From contig CAWCON010000003.1 in the NCBI GenBank assembly GCA_963797185.1, positions 372,001-436,000 of the forward strand: a DNA stretch of 64,000 nt, written 5' to 3'. Below, piece after piece: positions 8,096 to 16,852 of the stretch. The translations under genes were made by a program, and so were the position numbers. The notes beneath the pieces were generated by a model. It was not told the DNA's origin and did no database searches. It worked only from the letters and a program-made list of their open reading frames with translations. The first letter of the stretch is position 1, and every line of letters starts with the position of its first letter. The DNA is from CAWCON01 sp963797185 (lineage in GTDB: Bacteria > Patescibacteriota > Saccharimonadia > Saccharimonadales > UBA4665).

Positions 8096-9211
8096 TCAGG
8101 AGCCATTGAAGATTTGCTTGGCCTCGTTCCATACTGACGGGTCATGGAGAATAACATCACGGTAGTACCAATACTCTGCTCCCCATAAGTCGATTGTCCT
8201 CATACCAGTAGCTTCACCATACTTAATACGAGACTTTAGAATCGAAGCGTTCATAGATTTATTTTGTTCAGCTAGACTTGCCTGGGGAATAGTTTCACCA
8301 TTTGGTGGCCATGGTTCGGCTTGCAGTTCGTCAACGATCATATCCTTGTGATCGACAATTTTTGTTAAACCTGCCAGAAACGCATAAAACCAGGCGGGAT
8401 ATGGGTATTCAAAATAACGGTGAGTAATGCTACTGTCCCAGACTCGTTTGTAGATTGAAATACCGTATTCGTCAGGGTTTGGCTGTCCAAGCGGCACGCC
8501 TAGAGCATTATTGCTGCGTGATACTATCACCGGGTGCGACGGATCCAGCTTCTTTACTAGATTATATTCGCTGACTAAGCGTGAGCGTGAATAATTGGTG
8601 CAGGTTCCAAAACTGGGGTTGAAGTATTCATTTTCAAGTTGATAACTTTGCAGTGCTGGTGAGTTTTTATAGCGATTTATAACGGCGCTCATAAACGCTT
8701 CTAATTGTGGCTGCCAAACACTTTCCGGTTCACTACTGGCCCAGGTTGGCATATGGCATTCTGGCCAACGAGGTTGCCGCAAGCCAATACTGAGTGTAAC
8801 TTTGGCATGAGCAGCCTCGGCATCCTTAAACTCCCAATCAAGCTGCGTAAAATTGTAGCTTCCCTCGGTCGGTTCAATATCGGTCCAGTAACTTGTCAGA
8901 CGAAATTGCCGAACATGGAGATCGTTAATCAAGGCTTCCATGGTTTGCTCGGGATTCAGACCAAGGAACTGTGCATAGTCGGGAATAAAACTGACTCCTA
9001 AGGTCAGCGGTTGATGCTCGGTTGACCAGATATACCACCGGGCGATCCCATACATCGTACCAACCGCCAAAGCGATAATAAGCGCCAGAATGACTAAGCA
9101 CTTATGCCATATATTTTTACACCAATAGCGAGTTAACCAACGCCATGGCCAAAGAATCACCTGCAGACTTCTAGTCTGCCATTTTGAGGGTGATAAGCGA
9201 CGACGTGTCAT
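8096..9211 (-). CDS. Membrane-anchored clan-A-like glycoside hydrolase
   Basis: About 371 residues with a basic N-terminus, one membrane segment near residues 35-55 and an extracellular domain. The domain reads as a GH-A-type TIM barrel: WTDIEPTEGSYNFTQLDWEF resembles GH5/GH42 strand 2, LENEY holds the likely acid/base glutamate, and VDELQAEPW the likely nucleophile glutamate. An N-terminal anchor rather than a cleaved signal fits a surface-attached enzyme. Substrate is not predictable. The start at MTRRRLSP (9211) is chosen over 9235 because it gives a compact basic N-terminus; this is a weak choice. It precedes the desaturase gene on the same strand. Confidence 0.7.
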   Translation of the reverse strand: MTRRRLSPSKWQTRSLQVILWPWRWLTRYWCKNIWHKCLVILALIIALAVGTMYGIARWYIWSTEHQPLTLGVSFIPDYAQFLGLNPEQTMEALINDLHVRQFRLTSYWTDIEPTEGSYNFTQLDWEFKDAEAAHAKVTLSIGLRQPRWPECHMPTWASSEPESVWQPQLEAFMSAVINRYKNSPALQSYQLENEYFNPSFGTCTNYSRSRLVSEYNLVKKLDPSHPVIVSRSNNALGVPLGQPNPDEYGISIYKRVWDSSITHRYFEYPYPAWFYAFLAGLTKIVDHKDMIVDELQAEPWPPNGETIPQASLAEQNKSMNASILKSRIKYGEATGMRTIDLWGAEYWYYRDVILHDPSVWNEAKQIFNGS

Positions 9212-9413
9212 AATAACTGACCGCAGATACCGCAACCAAGCATAAGTTTAGTTATACCAGTATCGTCTCAAGAGTGCTAGATAAATCACGCTGCTCACCC
9301 AGTTAAATTGCAGTCTTTGTCCGTGCGAGCGTGATCAGGAGCATGTCGGGCATTTAGGCAGTTTATTGCTATACACTACGACAATGTTGGGCATATAATA
9401 GATGAACAGATTA

Positions 9414-10277
9414 ATGAAAAAAAATAACGTCCGTATATCTATTGTCGTACCGGCATATAACGAAGAACTTGGTTTAGCAGCCTGTCTTAACGCTATTGCA
9501 CAGCAGACCATAACACCATACGAAGTAATTGTGGTTGACAATAACTCCTCTGATAAAACAGCTGAGATTGCTCGGCAATTTCCTTTCGTTCGGCTTATCA
9601 GTGAATCAACTCAAGGAGTGGTATATGCTCGGACGACTGGTTTTAACGCTGCCAGTGGTGACATTATTGCTCGAATTGACGCTGATACGTTGCTGCCGAT
9701 AGACTGGTTTGCTCGCTTAATCGATATTTTTAATGATTCGACAGTGGCAGCTGTTTCTGGTCAGCCTCACTATTATGATTTTCCAATGTCGGCCATAGCA
9801 GATAGTATTGATCGCTCGTGTCGTCGCCGGTTATATAAAACAATGAAGGTTTTATATCTTTACGGCTCTAATATGGCGGTGCGACGTTCGGCATGGTTAC
9901 AGATACGACAGAACCTCTGCATGCAAGGAAATATGCATGAAGATTTCGATTTAGCGATTCACTTGCAAGAAAAAGGATTCAAGGTTATTTATGACGAGAA
10001 TCTCGTTGCCAACATCGGTTCTCGCCGAATCGACACCGGACTGATAAGTTTTGTTCGTTATACCTTGGTAAGCCCGCATACTTACAGACTGCATGGTATG
10101 TCTTGTGGACGAGAAATGTATCGAGTCGTCGCTATTTGCTGGCTTTGCTATTTCCCTGGCCGATTGATGTATCGCAGCTTTGATCAAACCGCCAAACGCT
10201 TCTCTTGGAAACAATTTCGGACGCCCACCGCGGGCCGCATCGACCCTACGAAGAATGTTTATGACATGCTTCGCTAA
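9414..10277 (+). CDS. GT2-family glycosyltransferase
   Basis: About 287 residues with the GT-A fold. ISIVVPAYNEELGL opens the nucleotide-binding domain, VDNNSSDKT is the first acidic site, ARIDADTLLP is the DxD metal site, and MHEDFDLAIHL is the ED acceptor-site motif. A weak hydrophobic patch near the C-terminus may associate with membrane. An ATG at 9402 is open, but it lies two bases after a TATAAT box (9394-9399), so the ATG at 9414 is the more likely start. The end overlaps a convergent kinase gene by four bases. Donor and acceptor are unknown. Confidence 0.85.
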   Translation: MKKNNVRISIVVPAYNEELGLAACLNAIAQQTITPYEVIVVDNNSSDKTAEIARQFPFVRLISESTQGVVYARTTGFNAASGDIIARIDADTLLPIDWFARLIDIFNDSTVAAVSGQPHYYDFPMSAIADSIDRSCRRRLYKTMKVLYLYGSNMAVRRSAWLQIRQNLCMQGNMHEDFDLAIHLQEKGFKVIYDENLVANIGSRRIDTGLISFVRYTLVSPHTYRLHGMSCGREMYRVVAICWLCYFPGRLMYRSFDQTAKRFSWKQFRTPTAGRIDPTKNVYDMLR

Positions 10278-10807
10278 CTGGGCGATTTAATCGATTGCAA
10301 AACTTGTCTAATACATCTTGGTGTAACCTGTTCACCATCGATCTCTATAGCTGGTTCGTTTTTGTGTGGCGGTTCAAATTCTCGAATAATTTTATCAAAG
10401 ACTTCCCTGCTGAGATTTCCCCATGGGCGACGGGTTTTGTCATGCTGACCGAGCTCAGTGGCTCGTTTCGAAGCTAACTCGGGCGATACATTGATCCAGA
10501 TTAAAACTGGTTGAGCGTCCGTCTGTTGACAGATCCTGTATTTTTCTTGGCGGTATTGATAGTGATTAAGATTGGCATCATAGATAGTGCTGACTCCATG
10601 GCTCAGCAACTGCTCGGTCATATAATCGAGAGCTCCATATACCGCTTCGTGCTCTGCTGGAGTTTTCTGAGGTTTTTTGATCATATGGAGTCTGAATTGA
10701 TCCGAAGATAAGTGAATCGCGCCTGTTAATTGAGCAATGATCTCGGCGGTTGTAGTCTTACCGGCGCCGGGGAATCCTAACATCATGTATAAGATTGGTC
10801 GAGGCAT
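10274..10807 (-). CDS. P-loop kinase/AAA-type ATPase of the zeta-toxin/polynucleotide-kinase group
   Basis: A 177-residue protein opening with a hydrophobic strand and Walker A GFPGAGKTT (about residues 12-20). The downstream pattern (LSSDQFR, then IYDANLNHYQYR, then IWINVSPELASKRATELG) resembles the ATP-binding domains of small-molecule or polynucleotide kinases. The substrate is unknown and no antitoxin-like partner is adjacent, so a toxin role is not supported. It follows the diacylglycerol-kinase-like gene by 33 bases on the same strand. Confidence 0.75.
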   Translation of the reverse strand: MPRPILYMMLGFPGAGKTTTAEIIAQLTGAIHLSSDQFRLHMIKKPQKTPAEHEAVYGALDYMTEQLLSHGVSTIYDANLNHYQYRQEKYRICQQTDAQPVLIWINVSPELASKRATELGQHDKTRRPWGNLSREVFDKIIREFEPPHKNEPAIEIDGEQVTPRCIRQVLQSIKSPS

Positions 10808-10840
10808 TACCTTGATTGTAAGAGTTTTAGATCAAAAACA

Positions 10841-11881
10841 CTAGGCTGCTTCACATCCTTCAAGTTTGTTCGATATGACATATAAATCATCTCCTAACTC
10901 AACCATAACTGCTGTACCTGCTTGCAGTTCAATTTCCTCGGCGTCAATATGGGCTGTGGTGGGGCTTTCGACTCGAAATGCCATGACTGAGTCATCGGTT
11001 ATGTATTGATCTTTGCTATCGGATAATCCCATGATTCGTTCACTGACGAATTTTCCCAGAGCAAAGCTGCGTTTATCGTTTTCTTGCTCTTCGAAATAGG
11101 TAACAAGTGCTCGCTCTTCCTGTAACTCGACAGGCATGTGTAAGAACTTAGCCATTTTACGACCTTTGATGACAGATAGTTCAGTTAAACTTTCTGGCAA
11201 TGGTAGAACGGTTCGGAGTTGTTCGTTAGGTCCAGGAGGTAGTTGTGAAGACTCGATGAGACTAAGATGAAAAGGTTGTCGAGCATGTAAACTTCTGCGA
11301 AGTGCCTGTCCTTCAAGCGCTAGACGAGTGGCGGCATATTTATAGAATGTACGGTTGCGATGAGGTGATGAGTTTAACTTCGTTGCCATATCGCCAGACA
11401 CCCCGTAGCCAGTGTACATACCACCCTTGTGCACCGTAGTTGGACTATCGAGCGGCGTTTCGTGGACATTGAGCGTCCGATATTTTGCCAGTTTGCCATA
11501 TCGCAAGATATCGACAACACCAAAATGATTACTCCTCCCATTGAGCATGGTGGCCAAATTATTGCCATTGCCACCCCATATTGGTAGCAGCGGTATTTGT
11601 AAGTCACGTATGTCCTCATCTTGGAGCGTATTGATAATCTGATGAATACCCCCATCACCGCATGCGCCTACTACCACATCGCCAAGCCGTAAGACCTTTT
11701 TGAGGTTTATGGCATCTTCTTCAGGGTTGCCGGTGGTCCTGATCTTCTCGTTTCTATTAGGATATGCTTGCTCGATTGACTCGATTGGGTAGAACAGATG
11801 CCCTCGTTTGTAACGAGTGCTGTTGGGGTTAACAACGATCTTAACTTCCCTAATTTCTCGTGCTTCAGGTGTTTTTCTCAT
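10841..11881 (-). CDS. Diacylglycerol-kinase-catalytic-domain (DAGK/LCB5-like) protein
   Basis: A 346-residue protein with the DAGK-type fold. It opens with VKIVVNPNS, the first strand and loop of the lipid-kinase family, followed by VVGACGDGGIHQIIN, equivalent to the GGDGT nucleotide motif, and WGGNGNNLA, equivalent to the GTxND motif. Both motifs are altered (CGDGG and GGNGN), so activity or substrate may differ from standard DagK/YegS lipid kinases. Family members phosphorylate lipid head groups or sphingoid bases at the membrane face. It lies between cobO and the P-loop kinase on the minus strand. Confidence 0.75.
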   Translation of the reverse strand: MRKTPEAREIREVKIVVNPNSTRYKRGHLFYPIESIEQAYPNRNEKIRTTGNPEEDAINLKKVLRLGDVVVGACGDGGIHQIINTLQDEDIRDLQIPLLPIWGGNGNNLATMLNGRSNHFGVVDILRYGKLAKYRTLNVHETPLDSPTTVHKGGMYTGYGVSGDMATKLNSSPHRNRTFYKYAATRLALEGQALRRSLHARQPFHLSLIESSQLPPGPNEQLRTVLPLPESLTELSVIKGRKMAKFLHMPVELQEERALVTYFEEQENDKRSFALGKFVSERIMGLSDSKDQYITDDSVMAFRVESPTTAHIDAEEIELQAGTAVMVELGDDLYVISNKLEGCEAA

Positions 11882-11892
11882 AGTGTAATTGT

Positions 11893-12462
11893 CTAGTAAT
11901 CAATTCCTTTATTAGCAAGAAATTTATCATCAAAATGGTGCTTTAACTTCGTCATATTAGTCGCTATATCGACTAACGGTAGCATATTTCGCGGAAAGTC
12001 ACGACCGGTCAGGCATAGACTGGTCTTTTCATGATGTTTGGTAATTAACTCGTTTAGCTGCTGAGCTGATAAAAGACCATCATGGACAGCATTATTTATT
12101 TCGTCACAGATAACGAGGTCATAGTCACCACTTTGTGAGCACTGACAGGCAATGTTGTACGTTTCGAGAGCTGCTGCCCGGTGTTGTTTTGGAGTAACGG
12201 ATTCAGCTGATAACTCACCAGCTTTATAAAAGCCTTTACCGCCTTTATAAAAAAAGAGGTTGTCTTTAAAAAGAGGTTGGATATCTCTGATAAAAATATG
12301 TTCACTCACTCCCCAGTATTTAATGAATTGAATAAAGGCAACCTTATTGCGGTTACCCAGGGCTCTGATAAGCAGTCCAAGACCGGCGCTGGTCTTGCCT
12401 TTACCTTTGCCGGTATACACAATTACCACCGATGATTTTGTCTTATATCCTTCAAATACCAT
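11893..12462 (-). CDS. cobO: Cob(I)yrinic acid a,c-diamide adenosyltransferase-like protein
   Basis: About 189 residues matching the CobA/CobO/BtuR family, which adenosylates corrinoids. It has the modified P-loop YTGKGKGKTSAGLG (about residues 14-27) that binds ATP, the conserved AFIQFIKYW strand, and LVICDEINNAV holding the Walker-B-like aspartate. The C-terminal LTGRDFP and the HHFDDKFLANKGIDY end also fit the family. No other cobalamin gene is in this window, so the physiological substrate is unclear. The ATG at 12462 has GAGGGG eight bases upstream (12471-12476), better spacing than the GTG at 12468. Confidence 0.88.
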   Translation of the reverse strand: MVFEGYKTKSSVVIVYTGKGKGKTSAGLGLLIRALGNRNKVAFIQFIKYWGVSEHIFIRDIQPLFKDNLFFYKGGKGFYKAGELSAESVTPKQHRAAALETYNIACQCSQSGDYDLVICDEINNAVHDGLLSAQQLNELITKHHEKTSLCLTGRDFPRNMLPLVDIATNMTKLKHHFDDKFLANKGIDY

Positions 12463-12570
12463 CCACACAACCCCTCATCATGTTATAGAAAAGCGATCGA
12501 TTTTCTCAATATTGAGGCTATAACTACCTATTGATAGATAGCCTACACACAAGAATTATACCAAATTACA

Positions 12571-12825
12571 CTACGATACTAGGTGGTGAGACTTCAGTGC
12601 AGCATCAATTTTTGGTCGATCAAAGCCAACAATAATAGTTCCGTCAATATCTATGACAGGGATACCACGTTGTCCAGACTTCTCAACTGACTCATTAGCA
12701 ATCTCCGGACTACTCTCAACGTCTTTATCGGCATAGGCGACACCCAATTTATCAAGGTATTGTTTTGCGGCGTGACAGAAAGCACACCACGAAGCACTAT
12801 AGACAGTTACTGTTGCATTTGCCAT
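12571..12825 (-). CDS. Glutaredoxin-like thiol-disulfide protein
   Basis: An 84-residue single-domain glutaredoxin of usual length. WCAFC supplies the C-x2-C active site at about residues 12-16, RGIPVID the cis-proline, and GTIIVGFD the glutathione-binding strand region. It probably reduces protein disulfides in the cytosol. It is divergent from the atp operon. Its own TGG-TATAAT extended -10 (TATAAT at 12841-12836 on the minus strand) ends ten bases before the ATG, so its mRNA would have almost no leader. Confidence 0.9.
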   Translation of the reverse strand: MANATVTVYSASWCAFCHAAKQYLDKLGVAYADKDVESSPEIANESVEKSGQRGIPVIDIDGTIIVGFDRPKIDAALKSHHLVS

Positions 12826-12876
12826 ATCTGATTACATTATACCATCAAGCCAACGAAAGAAGTAGTAGCACGATGC

Positions 12877-12905
12877 TTGTTTTACAGATAGAAAACACTT
12901 ATAAT
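12877..12905 (+). promoter_or_regulatory. Promoter of the ATP synthase operon
   Basis: TTGTTT at 12877-12882, a 17-base spacer and a perfect TATAAT at 12900-12905. The first gene's ATG is at 12916, ten bases on, giving a predicted leader of about four bases. Confidence 0.7.
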
Positions 12906-12915
12906 TACAGTAAAG

Positions 12916-13215
12916 ATGAAAAATGAGACTGAGCCGAAGGCTAAACCGACTCCAATTAAGAGTGATAAAAGTTCAGTTGCCGATATGATGGATGTCCGCG
13001 GTGTATTTATGGGCGCTGTTTTAGGTATGAGCTGGCAGCTTGCTATTGTAGTGCTCGTCCCTGTTGTTGGTGGCTATGAACTTGATCAGCATTATAAAGT
13101 ATCACCAATCTGGATAATCATTGGGGTGCTGGTAGCTGTTGCCGGCGTGGTCGGAGTAATGATTACGACCCTGCGGGATGTTAATGAAAGTATGACGAGG
13201 ACAATAAAGAAATGA
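12916..13215 (+). CDS. AtpZ/AtpI-family F1Fo-ATPase accessory membrane protein
   Basis: A 99-residue protein with a hydrophilic N-terminal third and two membrane helices near residues 32-55 and 62-85. The helix hairpin, with a short GYELDQHYKVSP loop, matches the small AtpI/AtpZ proteins encoded just before atpB in many operons, thought to help c-ring assembly or cation handling. It overlaps atpB by four bases (ATGA), so the two are translationally coupled. Assignment rests mainly on position and helix pattern. Confidence 0.75.
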   Translation: MKNETEPKAKPTPIKSDKSSVADMMDVRGVFMGAVLGMSWQLAIVVLVPVVGGYELDQHYKVSPIWIIIGVLVAVAGVVGVMITTLRDVNESMTRTIKK

Positions 13216-14051
13216 TGAATCTATCACTCAGCCACATTATTGCCAGCTCAGGTCCTACTGTTTATATTTCACCGCTACAGTTATTTAGCATCCATGGTTG
13301 GGATATTACCAACTCAATGCTATATGGCTGGATCTGCTCACTACTGATCATAATCTTCTTGATTACCGTTGCCCATAAAGTAACTGTTAAACCCAAAGGA
13401 GGTGTCATTCAATTGATTGAAGCAGCGGTTAGCTTCATCTCTAATTTAGTTACCTCCAGTTTTATTGATAAAAAGCGTGGCCAAAAATACGTACCATACT
13501 TCGTAACCTTGTTTTGTTTCCTGCTGCTCAATAACTGGCTGGGGTTAATACCTGGCGTAGGCGATGCAATTCATTATCATAATGTGCCATTGCTTCGTCC
13601 GATGACCGGCGATCTTAACGCAACCCTGGCGGCAGGTGTTATAACAATGGTTGTCGTCTATGCAAGTTCGATTAGGGAAGCAGGCTTCAAGAAGTACATC
13701 AAACACTTCTTTATCGGTAGTCCGCTTAATCCGATGTATCTGTTTCTGGGTCTGATTGAGATGCTGACCGACTTAACCCGAGTTATTAGTTTGTCGATCC
13801 GACTTTTTCTCAATGTGACAATCGGTGAAATTGTTATCGCTGTGTTTTCGTATCTTGGTCATGTGATTGCACCCCTCACCGCCACACCCTTTACCATTCT
13901 TGAGTTGTTTGTCGGCGCTTTGCAGGCCTATATATTTACAATCTTAAGCTTGATGTATCTGGCTATTGCCGTAAATCATATTACCGAGCACGAGAGCTTG
14001 ACCAATGACGCTGTTCCTGAAACAATACAGTTACAAGCCGAGGAAGCGTGA
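13212..14051 (+). CDS. atpB: F1Fo ATP synthase subunit a
   Basis: A 279-residue membrane protein with about five to six helices. The fourth-helix signature SLSIRLFLNVTIGE carries the essential arginine that faces the c-ring, and the last helix has FVGALQAYIFTILSLMYL with the conserved glutamine and tyrosine. It forms the proton half-channels. The ATG overlaps the stop of the preceding gene. It is intact, unlike some F1 genes further along. The gene is followed by a 63-base gap and atpE with its own GAAGGAGAAAG ribosome site. Confidence 0.96.
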   Translation: MMNLSLSHIIASSGPTVYISPLQLFSIHGWDITNSMLYGWICSLLIIIFLITVAHKVTVKPKGGVIQLIEAAVSFISNLVTSSFIDKKRGQKYVPYFVTLFCFLLLNNWLGLIPGVGDAIHYHNVPLLRPMTGDLNATLAAGVITMVVVYASSIREAGFKKYIKHFFIGSPLNPMYLFLGLIEMLTDLTRVISLSIRLFLNVTIGEIVIAVFSYLGHVIAPLTATPFTILELFVGALQAYIFTILSLMYLAIAVNHITEHESLTNDAVPETIQLQAEEA

Positions 14052-14114
14052 TGGGCATTGTTTACATGTGGTTAAAAGTTAGTTAATTGATTTAAAGAAG
14101 GAGAAAGTAATTTT

Positions 14115-14345
14115 ATGGTTTATCTGGCAGACGCGATAGATACCGCAATTCTTGCTAAAGGTCTTATGATCGGTGGTGGTTTTATTGGCCCCGGTATCGG
14201 TATTGGGATTATCGGAGGCAACTATATGCAAGCAGTCGGACGTAATCCTGAAGCATCAAAATTCTTAGGACAAGCACTAGTGTTTATTGCGATTATTGAG
14301 TTGTTCGCATTGCTCGCCTTTGCTTCAATATTCATCGTCAAATAG
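14115..14345 (+). CDS. atpE: F1Fo ATP synthase subunit c
   Basis: A 76-residue hairpin of two membrane helices. Helix one holds the GxGxGxG packing motif (GPGIGIGIIGG), the polar loop is VGRNPEAS, and helix two carries the ion-binding glutamate as AIIELFALL (Glu62). The residue after the glutamate is leucine rather than serine or threonine, and no helix-one glutamine sits opposite it, so the ring looks proton-type rather than sodium-type (inference from known c-ring signatures). An AAGGAG site precedes the ATG. Confidence 0.96.
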   Translation: MVYLADAIDTAILAKGLMIGGGFIGPGIGIGIIGGNYMQAVGRNPEASKFLGQALVFIAIIELFALLAFASIFIVK

Positions 14346-14346
14346 C

Positions 14347-14880
14347 ATGCTGAATGGTCTAACAGTTTTCGGTCAATCATCCTCAGGTATTGGTGCCTTA
14401 GGAATTAATGGGCAGGCTTTTATTATCCAGCTCATTACTTTCTTGCTGGTATTTTTAATTCTGAAACGTTATGCCTTTAAGCCGATACTGCGGGTTTTAA
14501 AACGTCGTCAAGACTTAATTGATAACGGAGTAAAACTGGGCGAGCAGATGCAGAAGGAAAAGCGAGAGCTTGAACAATCTATCGCTGATAAGCTACACAA
14601 AGCGAGCGATGAGGCTGACAAGATAATCAGTCTTGCCGAACACGACGCTCGAGTAAGAGCCCAGGAGACTGAGGAAAAAGCCCAAGCCAAAGCAAAGATA
14701 ATCATTGATGAAGCAGACCAACGAATCAAACAAGAGGTGGTTCAAGCTCGTCGTCGTCTTAAGGGAGATCTTGTTGAACTTGTATCCGAAGCGACTGAAG
14801 CGATTATTGGCGAGAAAGTTGACACTAAAAAAGATGCTGAGCTGATTGACAGATCTCTGAAGGAACAAAAAACATCATGA
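14347..14880 (+). CDS. atpF: F1Fo ATP synthase subunit b
   Basis: A 177-residue peripheral-stalk subunit. The single N-terminal membrane helix spans about residues 20-40 (FIIQLITFLLVFLILKRYAF), followed by a long charged helix rich in Glu, Lys, Ala and Gln that reaches to the F1 head. The ATG at 14347 comes one base after the atpE stop; a longer frame starting inside atpE at 14287 is open but would add an unrelated extension. It overlaps atpH by four bases. Confidence 0.95.
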   Translation: MLNGLTVFGQSSSGIGALGINGQAFIIQLITFLLVFLILKRYAFKPILRVLKRRQDLIDNGVKLGEQMQKEKRELEQSIADKLHKASDEADKIISLAEHDARVRAQETEEKAQAKAKIIIDEADQRIKQEVVQARRRLKGDLVELVSEATEAIIGEKVDTKKDAELIDRSLKEQKTS

Positions 14881-15284
14881 AAACGCCGCGAACAAAAATT
14901 GCGAGTACCGTAGCAGAACTGACGATGAAGTCAGGTATTTCTGACTCATTAGCCCGTGAAATCGCAGCCTATATCTTAGAACAAGGTCGCTCAAACGATC
15001 TTGACTCGATTCTTCGTGACGTTGCGGAATACTGGTCACAAAAGGGGTATGTTAATGCAACCGTTGTTTGTGCACATTCGCTGAGTGATCAAGCTAAAGA
15101 CGATATTAAGAAATGGCTGAAAACTATGTACCCAAATGCTCATGCTCTATCGTTGAGTGAACGAGTAGACCCTGAGCTTATTGGCGGTGTCCGGCTTGAG
15201 CTTCCCAATCAACAGTTAGACCTGAGTATTCAAGCTAAATTGAACCAGTTTAAACAATCGACAATGTCAGGAAAGGATGTCGAA
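14877..15284 (+). CDS. atpH: F1Fo ATP synthase subunit delta (short form)
   Basis: About 136 residues, shorter than the usual 175-180. The C-terminal region ELIGGVRLELPNQQLDLSI matches the conserved end of delta/OSCP subunits, and the start overlaps atpF (ATGA). As written, the frame has no stop and reads into the N-terminus of subunit alpha. In the +1 frame a TGA at 15286-15288 would end delta in a GTGA overlap with a GTG start for atpA, which is a typical operon junction. Given the many single-base errors just downstream, the missing stop is probably another such error, so the end is approximate. Confidence 0.8.
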
Positions 15285-16848
15285 GTGAACGAATTATCAA
15301 TCAAAGAATTATCTGATGATATTCGAGCAGCTATTGCCGATTTGAAAGCTCGTCCGGAAATTGAAAAAGTTGGAGTTGTTACCAGAGTTGGTGACGGTAT
15401 TGCTTGGATTTATGGTCTAACCAATTGTGGCTATAGCGAAATGCTTGAAATCGATGGGGCGACGGTCAAAAGTTACAGCCTTTGCCTTTAATCTAGGTGA
15501 AGATGAAATTGGAGCAGTGCTTCTTGGTGAAGATATTGATGTTAAGGCTGGTGCCAAAGTTCGTCTATCGGGTAAGATTCTTGAAGTTCCAGTTGGGCCT
15601 GAACTAGTCGGTCGAGTTATTGACCCACTCGGTAAACCACTTGACGGTGGTGAGACAATCAAAACCAAGCAAGTATAGCCGCGTTGAACGAAGTGCGCCA
15701 GGCGTACTTGATCGAAAAAGTGTTCATGAACCACTAATGACCGGTATAACTGCTATTGACGCAATGGTGCCGATTGGTCGAGGCCAACGAGAGCTTATTA
15801 TTGGTGACCGTCAGACCGGTAAGACGGCAATTGTTGTCGATACTATGATTAACCAGCATCGCCAAAAGACAGGTGTTATTAATATTTACGTTGCAATTGG
15901 TCAGAAACTAAGTAAGGTTGCTCGATTAGTTGAACGACTAAAGCGAGAAGGAGTTATGGATCAAACAATTGTTGTTGCGACTAGTCCAGCCGATCCAGCC
16001 GCCATGCTCTACCTGGCTCCATATGCTGGTTGTGCTATTGGTGAATACTTCAGAGACAACAAGCAACACGCTCTAATTATTTATGATGACTTGTCGAAAC
16101 ACGCTGTTGCTTATCGTCAAATGAGTCTTATTGCTACGTCGTCCCCCTGGACGAGAAGCTTATCCTGGCGATGTATTCTATCTTCACTCACGACTTCTAG
16201 AGCGAGCCGCTAAGCTCAATGATGAGTCTTGGCGGTGGTAGTTTAACTGCCCTTCCTATTATCGAAACTCAAGCTGGTGATATTAGCGCCTATATTCCAA
16301 CCAATGTTATTTCGATCACTGATGGTCAGATCTTCATGGAGACGAACTTGTTCTATCAAGGTATTCGACCGGCCAGTCTCAGTTGGTTTATCAGTTTCCC
16401 GTGTAGGTGGAGCAGCTCAGACCAAGGCCGTTAAAAGCGTAGCTAAATCGCTGCGTATTGATCTAGCTCAGTTCCGTGAGCTTGCTGCATTCTCTCAGTT
16501 CTCAACAGACTTGATGCGGAAACACGGCAACGAATTGAACGTGGCCAACGATTAACAGAACTATTAAAACAGCCTCAATATAGTCCGCAAGCGATCTGGC
16601 AAATGTACGCTTCACTACTCGCTGCCACTAGAAGGCCGATTTGATACTGTTCCTATCGAGAAAATCAAAGTAGCCGAAGAGAGCTTATTTAGAGAATTAG
16701 AAAGCTCACACGCCAAGCTACTGGAGAGATCAATACTGGTGATGAACCAAGAGAGGCAGATCGTGACCACAATCATTAAGGTAGCTCAAAAGGTTGCTGA
16801 TAGCTATGCAACTAGATCAAAGGCAACTGACGAACAAGGACAGGCTGA
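15285..16848 (+). pseudogene. atpA: F1Fo ATP synthase subunit alpha, broken by many indels (probably sequence errors)
   Basis: Conserved alpha-subunit sequence runs the whole way but in changing frames. The order is intact: LSIKELSDDIRAAI, VGDGIAWIYGL, VTAFAFNLGEDEIGAV, then Walker A GDRQTGKTA, YDDLSKHAVAYRQMSL, ALPIIETQAGD, SVGLSVSRVGGAAQTKAV and RLTELLKQPQYSP. Apparent breaks lie near 15467 (extra A), 15676, 16130, 16224, 16372, 16512 (missing G), 16637, 16725 and 16760; most look like single inserted bases. Repairing each restores canonical sequence with no decay of conserved residues, so this is more likely poor local sequence than a dead gene. A GGAAAGGA site seven bases before the GTG at 15285 supports that start; the end is an estimate. 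Confidence 0.85.
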
Positions 16849-16852
16849 AAGC

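Noticed and set aside
10274..10807. Zeta toxin of a toxin-antitoxin pair
   Set aside because: There is no adjacent small antitoxin gene; the P-loop kinase is in an operon with metabolic-type genes.
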